A DNA stretch of 64,000 nucleotides from Syngnathus acus. Its lineage: Eukaryota; Chordata; Actinopteri; Syngnathiformes; Syngnathidae. Location: the NCBI RefSeq assembly GCF_901709675.1, contig NC_051095.1, positions 23,641,456 through 23,705,455 on the forward strand, written 5' to 3'. This document shows, in pieces, positions 1 to 12,700 of the stretch. Positions within the stretch are counted from its first letter, which is position 1. Each line of letters opens with the position of its first letter. The notes beneath the pieces were generated by a model. That model saw only the letters and a list, made by a program, of their open reading frames with translations, was not told the origin of the DNA and did no database searches. Made by a program: the position numbers and the translations under genes.

Positions 1-204
1 TCATATTACATCAGCCAATGAGACCAGCATTCCCTCGACACTGTATGTGCAGATGTAAAAGGCAAGCTGTATATGAATAATTAGATACCATACGGATGTG
101 CCCTCATAAATGGGAGGGCACATGGAGACTTCAGCATCCTCCCACATTCCAGGAACGTGCATGTTCGATGAATTGAAACTGTCCGATGAGAAGTGAATGT
201 GGAG

Positions 205-260
205 TTCGTTGTGTCTTGCGATTGGCAAGTGACCAGTCCAGGGTATACCCGCCTCTGCCA
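205..260 (+). repeat. Fragment of tRNA/RTE-type SINE
   Basis: This short stretch resembles the 3' half of the SINE seen in full at 56081-56429. The shared part is a TTGCGATTGGC block followed by GACCAGTCCAGGGT and a CCCGCCTCTGCC block. No tail or target-site duplication is visible, so it is an old decayed fragment. The reading frame crossing 1-306 on the minus strand runs through it and has no recognisable protein features. Confidence 0.4.
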
Positions 261-825
261 CAAAGTCAACTGGGTTGAAGCTCACTGGTTGCCTGAATGA
301 GTACAAACGCTACAGAAAATGAATAGTTCCAAAGATGTAAAGGTGAACAGCAGCAAGAATAGTGAGAAGCGTTGTACTTACCAAAGAAACTATCAGTGAA
401 TTAATAGTCTGCACATGAGTACTTCGGAATGAAAAACAACAGCAGTATTACTTAAAAGCAGTTGAGGGACAATAATACATAAATAGAGAAAAACTTTTGT
501 ACAGTGCATGTGAGCAGATGTTAATAAAAACAGCAAGGCAGTGCGGTTGCAATTGACAAGTTAATTTAAATCAGCAATATGAAACATATTGTGTGTGCAG
601 ATGGCATGGTCCGAATAATTAATTATCAATGAGAAATGCTAAATAAAAAGTGAAAATCTTGACATAGTGCTCCATATTTAACACTCCAGCATCAGGAACA
701 CTCCAAGCATATGTAATATTTATAAAAACAAATAATAACAATCAAAAAGAAAAAAAATGTAAGCCTGTGAGTACTGCTATATTATCTGTCTACATGTCTT
801 GCTCCACTGTTTGTGTTCAAATATC

Positions 826-1214
826 CATCCATCCATCTTCTTCCGCTTATCCGGGGTCGGGTCGCGGGGGCAGCAGCTTCAGGAGGGACTCCCAGACTTC
901 CCTCTCCCCAGCCACTTCATCTAGTATCATCCCGGGGGATCCCAAGGCGTTCCCAGGCCAGCTGAGAGACATAGTCTCTCCAGCGCGTCCTGGGTCGTCC
1001 CCGGGGTCTCCTACCGGTGGGACATGCCCGGAACACCTCCCCAGGGAGGCGTCCAGGAGGCATCCTGATGAGATGCCCGAGCCACCTCATCTGGCTCCTC
1101 TCAACGTGGAGGAGCAGCGACTCTACTCCGAGTCTCTCCCGGACGACCAAACTTCTCACCCTATCTCTAAGGGAGAGCCCGGACATCCTGCGGAGAAAAC
1201 TCATTTCGGCCGCT
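826..1214 (-). mobile_element. 5'-truncated RTE-like LINE, 3' end
   Basis: The minus strand encodes the last part of a non-LTR reverse transcriptase ORF (about 917-1204). It contains an RSQMRWLGHLIRMPPGRLPG segment and a following GRPRTRWRDYV segment, a C-terminal motif abundant in fish LINE copies. The element ends in a TGGATGGAT tail, read on the plus strand as CCATCCATCCATC at about 825-838. A 12-bp direct repeat, TGTTCAAATATC, flanks it at 814-825 and 1215-1226 and marks the insertion. Only the 3' end is present, as is usual for target-primed reverse transcription. The RTE assignment rests on the short tandem tail and is less certain than the LINE call. Confidence 0.8.
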
Positions 1215-1368
1215 TGTTCAAATATCTGTTTCTTCTAAAACTGTAACTACTGTACTGAATTGTTCAATTTTGCCCAACAGCTCTACATTATTGAAGTGAG
1301 TTGAGTTCACTGCCACCATACTGTCCTCAGTTTGCTCTCACACATGACAGCTCGTATCTCAAAACTTT

Positions 1369-3137
1369 TTTTTCAAAGTCAAAGTCAGCTTTATTGTCAA
1401 TCCCTTCATATGTCAAGACACACAAAGAAACCGAAATTCCGTTTCCTCCATCCCACGGTGACGAGACATACAAGTAGGCGACTCAAAACAAAAACAAGAA
1501 GGCACAAACCATAAATAATAAATAATAAATAAAATAAAATAAAATGAGCGATGAATAAATAACAGACCAATAACCCATTAAATATGAGGGGCAAAACCGA
1601 GCCAGTGTGCATACAGCAAGAACAGGACGCTACGCTGAAAGGGGGAGCGAGTTCAGGATCCTAACAGCCTGGAGTACGAAGCTGTTGGAAAGTCTGGTGG
1701 TGCGGGAGCGCAGGCTCCTGTACCGCCTCCCAGAGGGCAGAAGTTCAAACAAAGAGTGAGTGGGGTGACTCACATCACTCACAATCTTGGTCGCCTTGCG
1801 GGTGAGATGGGAGGTGTAAATGTCCTTCAAGGAGGGGAGAGAAGCACCAATAGTCTTACTAGCCGTTTTCACTATGCGCTGCAGGGCCTTCAAGTCGTGG
1901 TCAGTGCAGCTGCCACCCCAGACAGCAATACACCTGGAGAGGACGCTCTCAATGGTGCCGCGGTAAAAAGTAGTCATGACGGCCGGAGGAGCCCCCGCTC
2001 GCCTGAGTTTCCGAAGGAAGTACAGGCGGCGCTGGGCCTTCTTCGCCAGCGACGCGGTGTTGGTGGACCAGGAGAGATCCTCACTGATGTGCACCCCCAG
2101 GAACCTGGCGCTGCTCACTCTCTCCACCACAGCACCGTCGATGGTCAGCGGCAGGTGTTGGGCGTGACCCTTCCGGAAGTCAACAACAGTCTCCTTGGTC
2201 TTGTCGACGTTCAGCAGGAGGTTGTTGTCCCTGCACCACGCGGTCAGAAGGTCAACCTCCAGCCTGTATTGAGTCTCGTCTCCCTTGGTGATGAGACCCA
2301 CCAGAGTCGTGTCGTCAGCAAACTTCACTATGCGGTTGCCGCTGCAGGTGGCAGCGCAGTCATGCGTCAGGAGGGTGAAGAGCAGCGGACTGAGCACGCA
2401 GCCTTGGGGGGCCCCTGTGCTCAGCGTGATGCTGGCGGAGATCTTGTCGCCAACACGTACCACCTGTGGCCTATGACAGAGGAAGTCCAGTAGCCAGTTG
2501 CAGAGGCAGGTACTGAGGCCCAGCTTGTCAAGTTTGCCGATGAGACGCTGCGGCACAATGGTGTTGAAGGCAGAACTGAAGTCCACAAACAGCAACCTCA
2601 CATACGAGTCCTTCCCCTCCAGGTGGGTGAGGGCCGAGTGGAGGGCAGAGCAGATGGCATCCTCAGAGGACCGTTTGGCTCGGTACGCAAACTGGAAGGG
2701 GTCAATGGTGGGGGGGAGAACTGACCGGATGTGCTCCAAGACAAGCCGCTCAAAGCACTTCATGATGATGGGCGTAAGTGCCACGGGGCGGTAGTCATTG
2801 AAGCAGGACGGAGCAGGCTTCTTCGGCACAGGTACGATGGTGGCAGCTTTGAAACACGACGGGACGATGGCCTGCTGCAGGGAAGTGTTAAAGATGTCCG
2901 TGAAGACACCCGTCAGCTCACCAGCGCAGTCCTTCAGCGCTCGACCCGGGATGTTGTCCGGGCCCGCCGCCTTACGGATGTCGATAGCGGCAAGCGTCCT
3001 CCTCACGCTGTCGGCGGAGAGGCACAGGGGCAGCTCGTGGGAAGGGGGAGTGGCCTTCAGTGGGCAAGTGCTGTTCTGAGCGTCGAAGCGAGCAAAGAAG
3101 CGGTTGAGGTCATTGTATGTCAGGTCAGTCGCATCTT
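1369..3137 (-). mobile_element. 5'-truncated CR1/L2-type LINE
   Basis: This is an antisense non-LTR retrotransposon. Its 3' untranslated part lies at 1369-1629. On the minus strand it ends in the TTTGACTTTGA-type terminus common in fish L2-like elements, and it holds an A/T-rich segment at 1510-1545. The body is the reverse-transcriptase frame listed separately. Homology stops abruptly near 3137, where the frame hits a TAA, so the 5' part (endonuclease domain) is missing. I could not identify a target-site duplication. An intact RT frame with no stops or frameshifts suggests a fairly recent insertion. Confidence 0.85.
1630..3135 (-). CDS. LINE reverse transcriptase, N-terminally truncated
   Basis: This is an open frame of 501 codons ending in TAG, with no genuine start because the element is 5'-truncated. 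It encodes the reverse transcriptase of a CR1/L2-type non-LTR retrotransposon, which copies element RNA into nicked chromosomal DNA. Visible motifs, in order, are [20 protein letters not shown], the motif A segment VDFSSAF (about residues 184-190) and [15 protein letters not shown]. After these come the catalytic [10 protein letters not shown] (about 271-280) and an RFLGVHI thumb-type segment. The upstream part carries a [12 protein letters not shown] linker. The endonuclease is absent, so the copy cannot move by itself. It sits in gene-poor DNA more than 28 kb from clint1. Confidence 0.88.
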   Translation of the reverse strand, partial: DATDLTYNDLNRFFARFDAQNSTCPLKATPPSHELPLCLSADSVRRTLAAIDIRKAAGPDNIPGRALKDCAGELTGVFTDIFNTSLQQAIVPSCFKAATIVPVPKKPAPSCFNDYRPVALTPIIMKCFERLVLEHIRSVLPPTIDPFQFAYRAKRSSEDAICSALHSALTHLEGKDSYVRLLFVDFSSAFNTIVPQRLIGKLDKLGLSTCLCNWLLDFLCHRPQVVRVGDKISASITLSTGAPQGCVLSPLLFTLLTHDCAATCSGNRIVKFADDTTLVGLITKGDETQYRLEVDLLTAWCRDNNLLLNVDKTKETVVDFRKGHAQHLPLTIDGAVVERVSSARFLGVHISEDLSWSTNTASLAKKAQRRLYFLRKLRRAGAPPAVMTTFYRGTIESVLSRCIAVWGGSCTDHDLKALQRIVKTASKTIGASLPSLKDIYTSHLTRKATKIVSDVSHPTHSLFELLPSGRRYRSLRSRTTRLSNSFVLQAVRILNSLPLSA

Positions 3138-5597
3138 AAGGTGCAAGAAGACTTTACACCGCAATGCGATGTGGGTTGAGCATTCTGAACTGCGCTGTGG
3201 TCGCCAGACTTTGCCACTGCTGCTGTGGAGAGGTGGCTCTAATGTGCATTTGCGGCTAGGAGAAAATGGTGCTTTTGCAGGTGCACACAACGCCATCCTA
3301 CATCTGGCTGGCAGTAAGACAGAGCACGTATGAGCTCCGCGGCTACACGGCGGATGAGCGTGCACTCACATTTGAGGTTTGTGCTCTCACTTAGAAGGGT
3401 GTGTGGTCGTTTCCCACAGTAATTACGGCGGTGACTCTGTGTGTCTGTCTATGATCTGTGTGGTACCTGTCAGAGGGAAGCCGGCAGAGCACATGCTTTA
3501 TACGCCTTGTAATTGCTACTGCTAATTTACTGTGCAGTGGTCTAATGAGTGGGGAGGGTGAGGGGCTGAGGTGTGTAATGGATGTTAGAGCGATCCGGAT
3601 ACAAAGATAGATTTTATCGTATATATAGAGCAGGAGGGAGAGGGGGAGCCCTGCAAAGTGGTGTGTGTGTTCCGCAAGCATGTTAGGACACTTATCTTTA
3701 TTGTTCTACTAAGGCAAAAAACCTCTTTTTTTTTCGATTTCTTTGCCATATGCATCCCCCTCAGCCAGCACATTAGACACGCTTTTTGTTATGTTGATTA
3801 ATGATAAAAGCAAAAACCATAAATAATGTAGATTATTTATTCCATTCATTCAAATGCTAATTAGGGCTAGAAGCAGCTACCTCAGAGAGCGATAGGCCCT
3901 TTATTATTATATATTTTTTGTCTTCTTCTTTCTTCATCTGTTCCAGTACAGCTCGATAGGCCAAGTGACGGAGGCACATATTAATGTCATTCACACTTTG
4001 AAGCACCAACGCTATCTTGTGATGGGGACACATCCAGCCTTCATTTTCCCCTAATGAGGTCGTGATAGAGGCCAGTGGTTTTCGGCACACGCGCACACAC
4101 ATGCGGGTACATTGGGTTTTTTACTTTAGTCTGTGCGCTCTCGATGAACGCTGGATTGACAAGGTCCTCTTTGATTGATGCGCCGCGGTCCGTCCACATG
4201 TTCTACACCTCAGTCATTTAATTATGTTTCCTAAGCATCATTAAGTACCATTATTTTCGATCATATTCTAATGAGAGAGGTGGCCGGTCGCAGGACAAGC
4301 TAATTGGTGATTAATGTTGTGTATCAGTGAAAGACAACGCAAGATTGCTCATTTAATGACACAACGCTGTATTTAAGTGCTGAATATGGGAAAACGCAAA
4401 CAAAGAAATTGAGACTTATCGGGATCGTGTTACATCCTCTGAATCTTCCTCCCATCCAAATACACACCCACCTTGCATTACTTTGAATTGTTGACCTCTT
4501 AGCCGCATTATGCACACTTATCGCGATAATGCCCAAAAACATAACTCAGCTGCTCCTCCAGATTATCCACTAATAACTAACTCAGTATTGATGCAGTGCG
4601 TCACAGCTACGCTCAAACACGAGAGCGTGCGCAAACACCGACACAAACATCTTCATGGGGTATTGATGTGGCGCGCGGCTGTAGGTGTTTCCATTTAAGG
4701 TCAGTCGATCGCCTTAAGTATGTAATGTAAGGAGGGGGGTCCGTAAACATGTCAAATTAGCAGTAATGAATGGGCAGGCGCCAGCAGGGGGAAGTGTCAG
4801 GGTGCAGGCTCAGGACAATATATTAGCCTGAGTTATCCTAGTGTGGCCCTCTCTAACACACACTGCGGCCATGCAGACACAGCGTGTAACCAGAGGGACC
4901 CATTCAGCGGTCACACTCTATGCTTTAATGGGGCCGCATGCCTGATTGGTGTCCTAAGACAAAAGTTCACTTGACAACAGAACGTTAGCAGGTGGGTGGT
5001 TCAAAACACTTAAAGAGCAAAGTTAAAAGATTGAGCGATACAACTAGGAGGTGGACAAAAACAAGAGACCTCCACCAAGGATTGTAATAGCTAAATGGGT
5101 CTAAAACATGCACAATTTCTTTTGGATAGAAGTAAAAAAAAATGTGAGAAGATTCCACACAACCAATTTTAATCACCAACTGTTTTGATGATTCCACCCC
5201 ATAAATTTTAAACGTCCGCTTTAGCTAGCCCTTTTTTTATAAAAATGCTTCGAGATGCGAGTGACGGGTTTTTCAAGATACAAACCGTTACAATACAAAC
5301 CATTGCTCAAAGATTTGGGATACAAGCACTGTGAACTCTACTCAGCTCACTTCACAAACAGCACCATTTTGACAACTCGTGAACAATTCTTCAAAAAAGA
5401 GGCCTCCAGCTCTTATGCTGTTCCCAGTTAAAGCTTACTATGAAAATAAACAAAATCAAAGGCCATTCCCGTATATTTAAAACAACCGCATCGCATTACC
5501 GCAATAAAGGCTTTTCAGCCTAATGCTCACAAACAAAGCAAAATGTCAAAGACAAAAATAAGCAATGGTGTTCCACCCTGAAATGGTCGGGCACAGC
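3138..5597. other. Gene-free interval
   Basis: I see no exon, RNA gene or clear transposon here. About 3840-4330 is non-repetitive and AT-rich with several TAAT/ATTA cores, and is discussed as a possible regulatory block. About 5220-5400 is AT-rich and repeat-like but not classifiable by eye. The open frames are short and lack codon or domain signals. Confidence 0.5.
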
Positions 5598-5915
5598 CAG
5601 AGGCGTAGCCAAGCCGGGGCGAGCCGGGGCGGCGCCCCGGTTAGGACTCCCTGCGCCCCGGTTGAAAAAAATCAAGCTTTTTCGATTCTTCATTTTCATG
5701 CCGTTTTTTTCTTTCGGTCTTGCGCGAATGTGCTTGCGCTATTCTATATGCGCGATGTTATCCATTCACCGTTTTTTTCTTTCGGTCTTGCGCGAATGTG
5801 CTTGCGCTATTCTATGTGCGCGATGTTATCCATTCACCGTTTGCCTCCCGGACCCGGATGTTGTTTTAGCGATCAGCGAACGGCGTGGGTGATGTTCGAT
5901 TTTTTTTTCCTGTGG
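5598..5915 (+). mobile_element. hAT-like MITE, 3'-truncated, internally duplicated
   Basis: It begins with CAGAGGCGTAGCCA, the same terminus as the complete copy at 61370-61668, and follows that copy through the GC-rich CGAGCCGGGGCGGCGCCCCG block. It stops near 5915, before the right terminal repeat. A 68-bp segment beginning CCGTTTTTTTC is duplicated in tandem (5701-5768 and 5769-5836). The copy at 61370 has it only once. No transposase is encoded. The short frames crossing it come from the repeat. Confidence 0.75.
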
Positions 5916-6449
5916 AAGAGAGCTAGACAAACATCCATTCACACTCACCTGCAGACAGTTTAAAGTGACAAATAAATCACTCTTGCATGTTTTTTAAATG
6001 TGTAAGGAAACCTGAAGAAAATCTACAGAAGTACAGGAAAACTATGCAAATTCCACACAGCAAAGTAGGAGCCCATATCTGATCCCTCAATTTCTATACT
6101 CTGAGGCAGATGTGCTGACCAGTCATCCATCATGCTTCTTTTAATGTTTTATATTCTAATTTAATTATAGTATAGTATGTATAGTACAATTATACTATGT
6201 TTTTATAAAGTACATATAGTGCTCTTTTTATCGTTACACAAACAAATTAAAATAATGTTTTAGGGAGGACTGAAACAGATTAATGGCATTTCCCTTTACT
6301 TCCTTTTACTGTATTTAAAGTTTACTGAACAAATTAACTGTGGGCGCTACATGTGTAGACGGCGCAGCTTCACTCGACTATAAAAATCGGCACAACTTTA
6401 TTTTTGTACCAGTGCAAGCCCTGGTTTGCTCATTTGGGAATTTGGCAGG

Positions 6450-6764
6450 TACAGTGGGGCAAAAAAGTATTTAGTCAGCCACCAATTGTGCAAGTTCTCC
6501 CACTTACAAGATGAGAGATGCCTGTAATTTTCATCATAAATACACTTCATCGATGAGAGACAAAAGGAAAAAAGAAAAACGGAAAATCGCATTGTCTGAT
6601 TTTTAAGGAATTTATTTGTGAATTATGGTGGAAAATAAGTATTTGGTCAATAACAAAAGTTCATATTGATACTTTGTTATATACTCTTTGTCGGCGATTA
6701 CAGAGGTCAAACGTCTTCACAGGGTTTTCACTCACCCTTGCTGGTATTTTGGCCCATTCCTCCT
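6450..6764 (+). mobile_element. Tc1/mariner-type transposon end, truncated
   Basis: The sequence starts with TACAGTGGGGCAAAAAAGTA and runs through the TTTAGTCAGCCACCAATTGT segment that also forms both ends of the element at 38991-39675. It continues inward past that terminal repeat to a GCCCATTCCTCC segment. It then breaks off, and no matching right terminus is found nearby. It is a one-ended remnant of a Tc1-like element. Confidence 0.75.
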
Positions 6765-9700
6765 AAAATTCAGAAGACCTTTACATGGCAGAGGAAGAAA
6801 CTGATTTCTGGAGTCCATGAGGTCAAAGTGCGCAAAGTCCGTTAATGTAGAATTTCATGCAGACTTTCATGGGCGGACAATGTGAAATTGGCCTTGGAGA
6901 TTTCAGAGCTGTTAAGTGGGCACTTGGAGATTACCTTGCACCTGACCATTTGACCAAATGAAAAACAATATCGACAAGGTATTTATGTCCAATGTTCTGC
7001 TTCAGGCCTGTCGACAAAGCAGATGACGACTGCCAAACAACTCCAGAATAACTGAAGAATGGCATGTTTCGTCCATAGATTAGAGATTTCAAAATGATAA
7101 AAAAGCACTGATCAATCCATCCCTGAATTTCCCCACCCCCGGGGATCAATAAAGTTTCAATCAAAATCAAATCTAAATTTGTTCAATGGCCCGGGCTGTC
7201 CAATACTTCTTCACAAAGTTTCCATCACAACATTGTTTTGTTTTTTTCACCCCCAAATATAATATACTGTAATCGTTAGAGCAAATGAATTGCTAATAGA
7301 ATATTAAAAGACCACTTGGTTTATGAAAGATGATGTAAAATGTTGAGACTGGACTTTTTTTTTCTTTTGTTGTGGCAGGGAGAATACTATGAGTTCTATG
7401 ATGAGTTTTGTTCTTGTACTCCTCTGTTTAGAATCTGGTCGTTTCACGTATTCATGCTGCAATGTCTACATAGGTGTATAAAGGCCCATTTCCAGCAACC
7501 ATCCCTCCAGTATTCTAATGGTCCATTGTGTTTGCTAATTGTGTCAGAAGGCTAATGGATGATTAGAAACCCCTTCAAAACCCTTGTGCAATGAATTTAT
7601 TAGTTTTCATGAAAAACACAAAATTGTCTGGGTATACATGGTTAGTTCTCTGGAAGTAAAGTCCAGTTCCAACACTGATTGTTATGTTCTTCTCTTTCGA
7701 CTCAATGGCCGTATTTCACTGTTTACAATATTCCAGGCATACTGGAGGGATAAAATAAACAACTTGACTGTGCTGTCGTTGGTGTGTGAATATGTTTTGA
7801 GTGGTTGCGGCTACTTCCTGTTTGTGACATGTTGACACACCCATTCAGTTTCTTCCCTTAACAAGTAGTTTCAAGAACAGCTGTTACCAATAACCTGGCA
7901 GAATATCATTGCAACACAATACTTTTTAATCCCAGATTCCCACGGCGTCCGTAATTTATGACAGGTCGTCATTAAAAAACAGGCCCTGCTCGTTACCCCA
8001 TTGCTTCCACAAGGTGGCACTCATTATTTATTACTTTAAATTATTTACTCCCCTAACTTACTGTATTTTTTGCAGAGATACCAGATGTGATCGGCCTTTA
8101 ATTTTGTATCGGGGTCCTTTGGTGGCCTGGGCGCCTGCTCATGACACCACTCTAAACTGTGTGTCAAGTTTGGGTAAAGGTGGCACATATATTCTGTGTA
8201 CTCCCAAACCTTGAAGATTACAGCACTGGCATCCTGGGGCAAGGCAAGCAAATCCATGGTCACTTCAACAGCGAAAAGAGAAAATCAATTCCTGTATTGG
8301 TATTTTTATCTGGATTTGCTCCCAACTCAAATGGGTTTTTGGTCATTTGGTGGAGGTAATAAACACACACTCATGATTACCTCCCTACTCTTGGATCGTC
8401 TCAGGTAAAAATCCGGCTTGATACATCAAAAGCCCATGACAGGAGTTTGTACACCCACAAAAACAACAAATAAACAAACCCACAGCGAGGATAACTTCCT
8501 TGGCCAAGGTAAAAATAAAAAAAAATAACTGACCGCTATATGGCTAAGAAGGGAGAGAAAGCAAACCTAGGTATTTATTTTTTCTTGTTCGTGTTGAAAC
8601 AGGAAAAGGACCTCTAGTTTAATAAACCATGAATCCTTTCACAGAGTTTGTATGTTATTCTTCGGCGAAACAGATATGTGGGGAAGGAATGAGAGAGCGA
8701 GGGAAAGAGTAACAGAAAGCAGCGGGGGTGGGGTGGAGGAGAGATATGTATGTCGCAACCATCTGAATTTGCTTTTCCCTCTCTCTCCATTGCACACACA
8801 TCATTTCCAGGCTGTATGTTAGTTTTGGGTTGAAAAGTGAGGGGTGGAAGTGGGGAGAGCGTGGGGTGGGGTGGGGGTGGGGGGCTACACATCCTTCTTG
8901 GTCCAGCCTGGGAGCGAACAAGCATAAATGAGAAGTAAAAGATCCACTTCCCATCTGCGAATGATTAAACCTCTCTCCTCTTCCACTCCACTTTTGACAC
9001 TTTGACACACCAAAATTGCTCTCTAACATATTTGCTGCACAATTGGCTTCACCACAACAGTGCTTGTGTACATCTTCAGCGTAAATCGCTGCCCGATGCA
9101 TACTTAACCAAAAGGCGGCTCCGATTTGGAGGATTCCTTTGACCCTTGCATCCATGGAGGAAATGGTGATAAATAAACATGTACACAAGTGTCTGTGTAA
9201 GTTGTCTCTTTGGCCCCCTCACTCCCACTCACCCCTCGCTTTCCCTCGCCTTCCTGTAACAAAGGTTACATTGATCATGTTTCTAAAAGAGGCTCTGTAT
9301 TTCCACGCAGCTCGGCCTCTGATATGTTTTTCTTGGCAACTCGGACTTCTACTTTTGTCATTCACTCAGCATATTTTAACAAATTAGAAACATTAGAAAC
9401 CAGGATCGCCACGATGTTTTGGTTTAGGTTTGAAACTCTTACGGTCCCCACAATTATATTTCAAAACACGGCTGGATTGTTTGACAGCTGAGCGGAATAA
9501 AACCCTAAAACAACTTTTTCATGAGAACCACATGGAGTTGCAATTAGAACTCAGTGTGATGATGACAATGTGTGTTCGCGCCGGTTCATTTGCTTTCGTG
9601 TGAAAAGTGACGCAGCGTCCAGGTTGGAGGTCAATGCGCACGTACGCCGCTCACCTTTTTAAATGTGCATGTGTGTGTCGTCCAGCGCGCGTGTGTGTGT

Positions 9701-12700
9701 GTGTGCGTGTATGTGTGTGTGTGCGCAAGGGACAAAGGGACACAGTGCTCCACATAACAACATTACAGATGGCTGTTGTGAGTGGTTGTGACAGTGAAAG
9801 CGGGTGAGTTCCCACTCCATACAGATGTACTCTGAGTGACCTTACAAAGTAAAACAGCCCCCCCTCTTGCGTCTCCCTCTCACTCTGGCACACACTGTCA
9901 ATTCTCACTCAGCCCTTGCGGGCCACTAAAACATGTTTCCTGAGCCAGGAATACATCAAGGGCCAGGAATATATAAGCAGTGAGCCGAGGAGATGCATAG
10001 CAAGGGTCCAGGAAAGCAAAACTTGGACTAAATAAATATTGGACTGAAGGATTAGTAGCATTTGCCACCTATAAAAGCAAGACAAGTATGCCAGCCTGCG
10101 TTAACGATCACATGATCCGACTTTACCTCCATTGTCTCTTTTTTTTTTGTACACCAAAAACATTTCATCACATTTACTTTGTGGATTGAAACAGGCAAAG
10201 TAGAAATAACTTCCCTTTGCTTAACAATCGTCTCCTTCCTTTTACTGACGATATAAAATGATCGGGTGGGGAAAGGAGGATAAAAAGGCAAGCATTGGTA
10301 ATTGATGCCTTTTGGAAGCTGCAATTGAGGGGGGGGGGCGGGTTAGCAACCAACCTCAACACATAAAAATGATATTAAAGCTTCAAATTGGGTGAATTTC
10401 TGATGACTTGATAACCCAACATGTATTGGACATCAAAGATGGGGTAACCTAGTTAAAACTTAGTATTTCAATGGAATAATCATTGACAGCCAGCTATTAA
10501 CTTTTGTAATGAAGATGGAATTTTTGTGGCCTGTATCAGGCTTTCATATACAAAGACTGATGATGACTCACCAGAGGACACTCTTTGGCTTTGTTTCCAT
10601 TACATAGTTATATTTAATACGTATGTCGTGGTTTCTATTTTTTAAATGAATTTGTATAAGTAAAATGCATGTCATACTCCTTACAAAGTGGAACCTCTAA
10701 AGTTATTAAATTCATAACAGAACCAAAACATAACATGGGAAAACATACCTCTAAAGTCAAGTAAAAACAAAACTGACATGCCTCAGCTCAGACCGTCGTA
10801 GGCCCAACTCTGTGTGCTTTGCTTTTGTGGTTGTTCTGTTAACATCTTATTTTGAAAATCCAAACAAATCAGCGGTGGATCAATTCTTATTATGTGGATG
10901 CATGCATAAATGCATAATATGTGTTTCATAATCCTAAGGAAGATGTTTTTTATATTGTTTTATACTAGTGTTTATGTATGTAATTGATGATTATTTATTA
11001 AATGCCTAGTATCTGCAACTGGTGTGAGCCAATGTTCTGTGACCTGTGGGGCAGTTATAACTGTGCCCCATGAACTCTGCCTGACGACAAGTTGTTGCGC
11101 AAACATGACATGAAAATAAATCTGAGCAATTCTGTTGGATCGTTCCATCACAATCTTAGATAAATGGGGTCTGTGAAATTTCAGAACAATGTTGGAATTC
11201 TAAAAGCTGTGAAAGTGTCGTCTAATTTTCCAAGTATGTTGGAGTCGGTTCCTGCCATTTTTTTCATATGAAAGGCCACTTTCAATGAAATGTATTATGC
11301 TTCCCTCCTAAATGTTTGTCGTAAATCTTGCCAAATGAATGACTAAAATTAATCTGGAATGCTATTAATGAAGCTTGAGTCAAAAGGAAAAACTCCCCAG
11401 CTTTCTGAATGAAACGTTTTTACAAAAAGGCCTGCTGACTTCTGTCTTTTCGTTTGGAAAAACAAATGTATTTTCAAGGGCTTCCGTTCTGCAGCATTCC
11501 TCTCTGCTTTCTCTGATGTTCAAGCTGATTTTGATTTTCACTTTTGCTTGCTCATTCTTTTTTCGTCTTCCTTTGAGCCAGCTATTTTCTGGTGGTAGAT
11601 TGTGAAACAACAAGAATGTGTTTTAATCTCGTGTGGTCTGAGCCGGCACATTTGCTTTCAATTTGATTTGATTTTGGAAAAGACATCCATGGGAGAGTGA
11701 ATGATGGCTGCATGATGGTTCACATGTAAAATCTTGAACCAAGGCCAGGTCATGTAGTCCCTGTTGTTCAGAGGCTTTCTGCTTTATTTCCTTCACATCC
11801 ACTCCTCTTCTGGTTCTGTCCAAACAAAGTCACCTGGCTGTGTATTGTGGGAGATTGTAAAGTTTTCATTGAGCCCATGTGGAAGTGATTTAGCCGTAAT
11901 CTCCAGTAATTGTGACTGTAACACAGAAACAGGCTGGAACACATGGGCCTCCTATTTTTCTTCAGGGTCACGACAGGCTTATCTCAATATTTAGCGTTTT
12001 GCCTGATTGAGTTATCATATCACATTTGCTGTTAAGAGCTGAGTGATGTCAACAAATGTAACCAGAGAGCATGAAATGTTGCTTTAAATCAGGTTGCCGT
12101 TTGAAGGGAGCGCACACAGCCATGTCAGTACGTCCCCAGTGAGTCTCAACTTTTTAAAATGCATGATATTTAAGGCCGCTGTGGAGATGTTTGACTAAAA
12201 CACTTATGAAAAAAAGCCCTCACCATTAGTCTGTGACCTATCCTAGATTTCAACTCAGTGTTACCCCTGACACGCACACACGCACGGACAGAAAAGGGAC
12301 ACTCTGCTGAGGTGCAAATGGTTTGTCTCTACGCATCAATGAAGCAACATTGCTCCCTCACCTTCTCTCTACCCTGCCTGCTCCTTCTTGACTCTGTCCA
12401 TCAAAACTCCACCTCAGTCACCTCTGTCTCCTTATAGCGTTGTCTTTTCCTCACTTTAACAGCGGTTCATCATGGGCAGGGCAAAGGGGTTGTAGGATTT
12501 CAAAAGAAGAAATAAATATGCTGTTGGAGTTAAGCAGAAACGGTCGTAATAAAAACACCTTTTTAGGAGTCCTTGTGAGTCAAATTGTTTGCTATGAGGT
12601 TTCCAAGGCTGATTGCATGGCTATTTTAGACACCAAACCCTGTTTATCAAAGGGATACATTCCAGAGCCACATATACAGGTAAAAGCAGCCACACATATG

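Noticed and set aside
1-306. 101-codon open frame on the minus strand
   Set aside because: It has no domain or splice context and runs across a SINE fragment.
1756-2493. 245-codon plus-strand frame
   Set aside because: It is the antisense shadow of the LINE reverse transcriptase, whose own frame has clear RT motifs.
8614-9188. Overlapping minus-strand frames of 103 and 177 codons
   Set aside because: They are Pro/Ser/His-rich translations of GA-rich simple sequence with no family motif.
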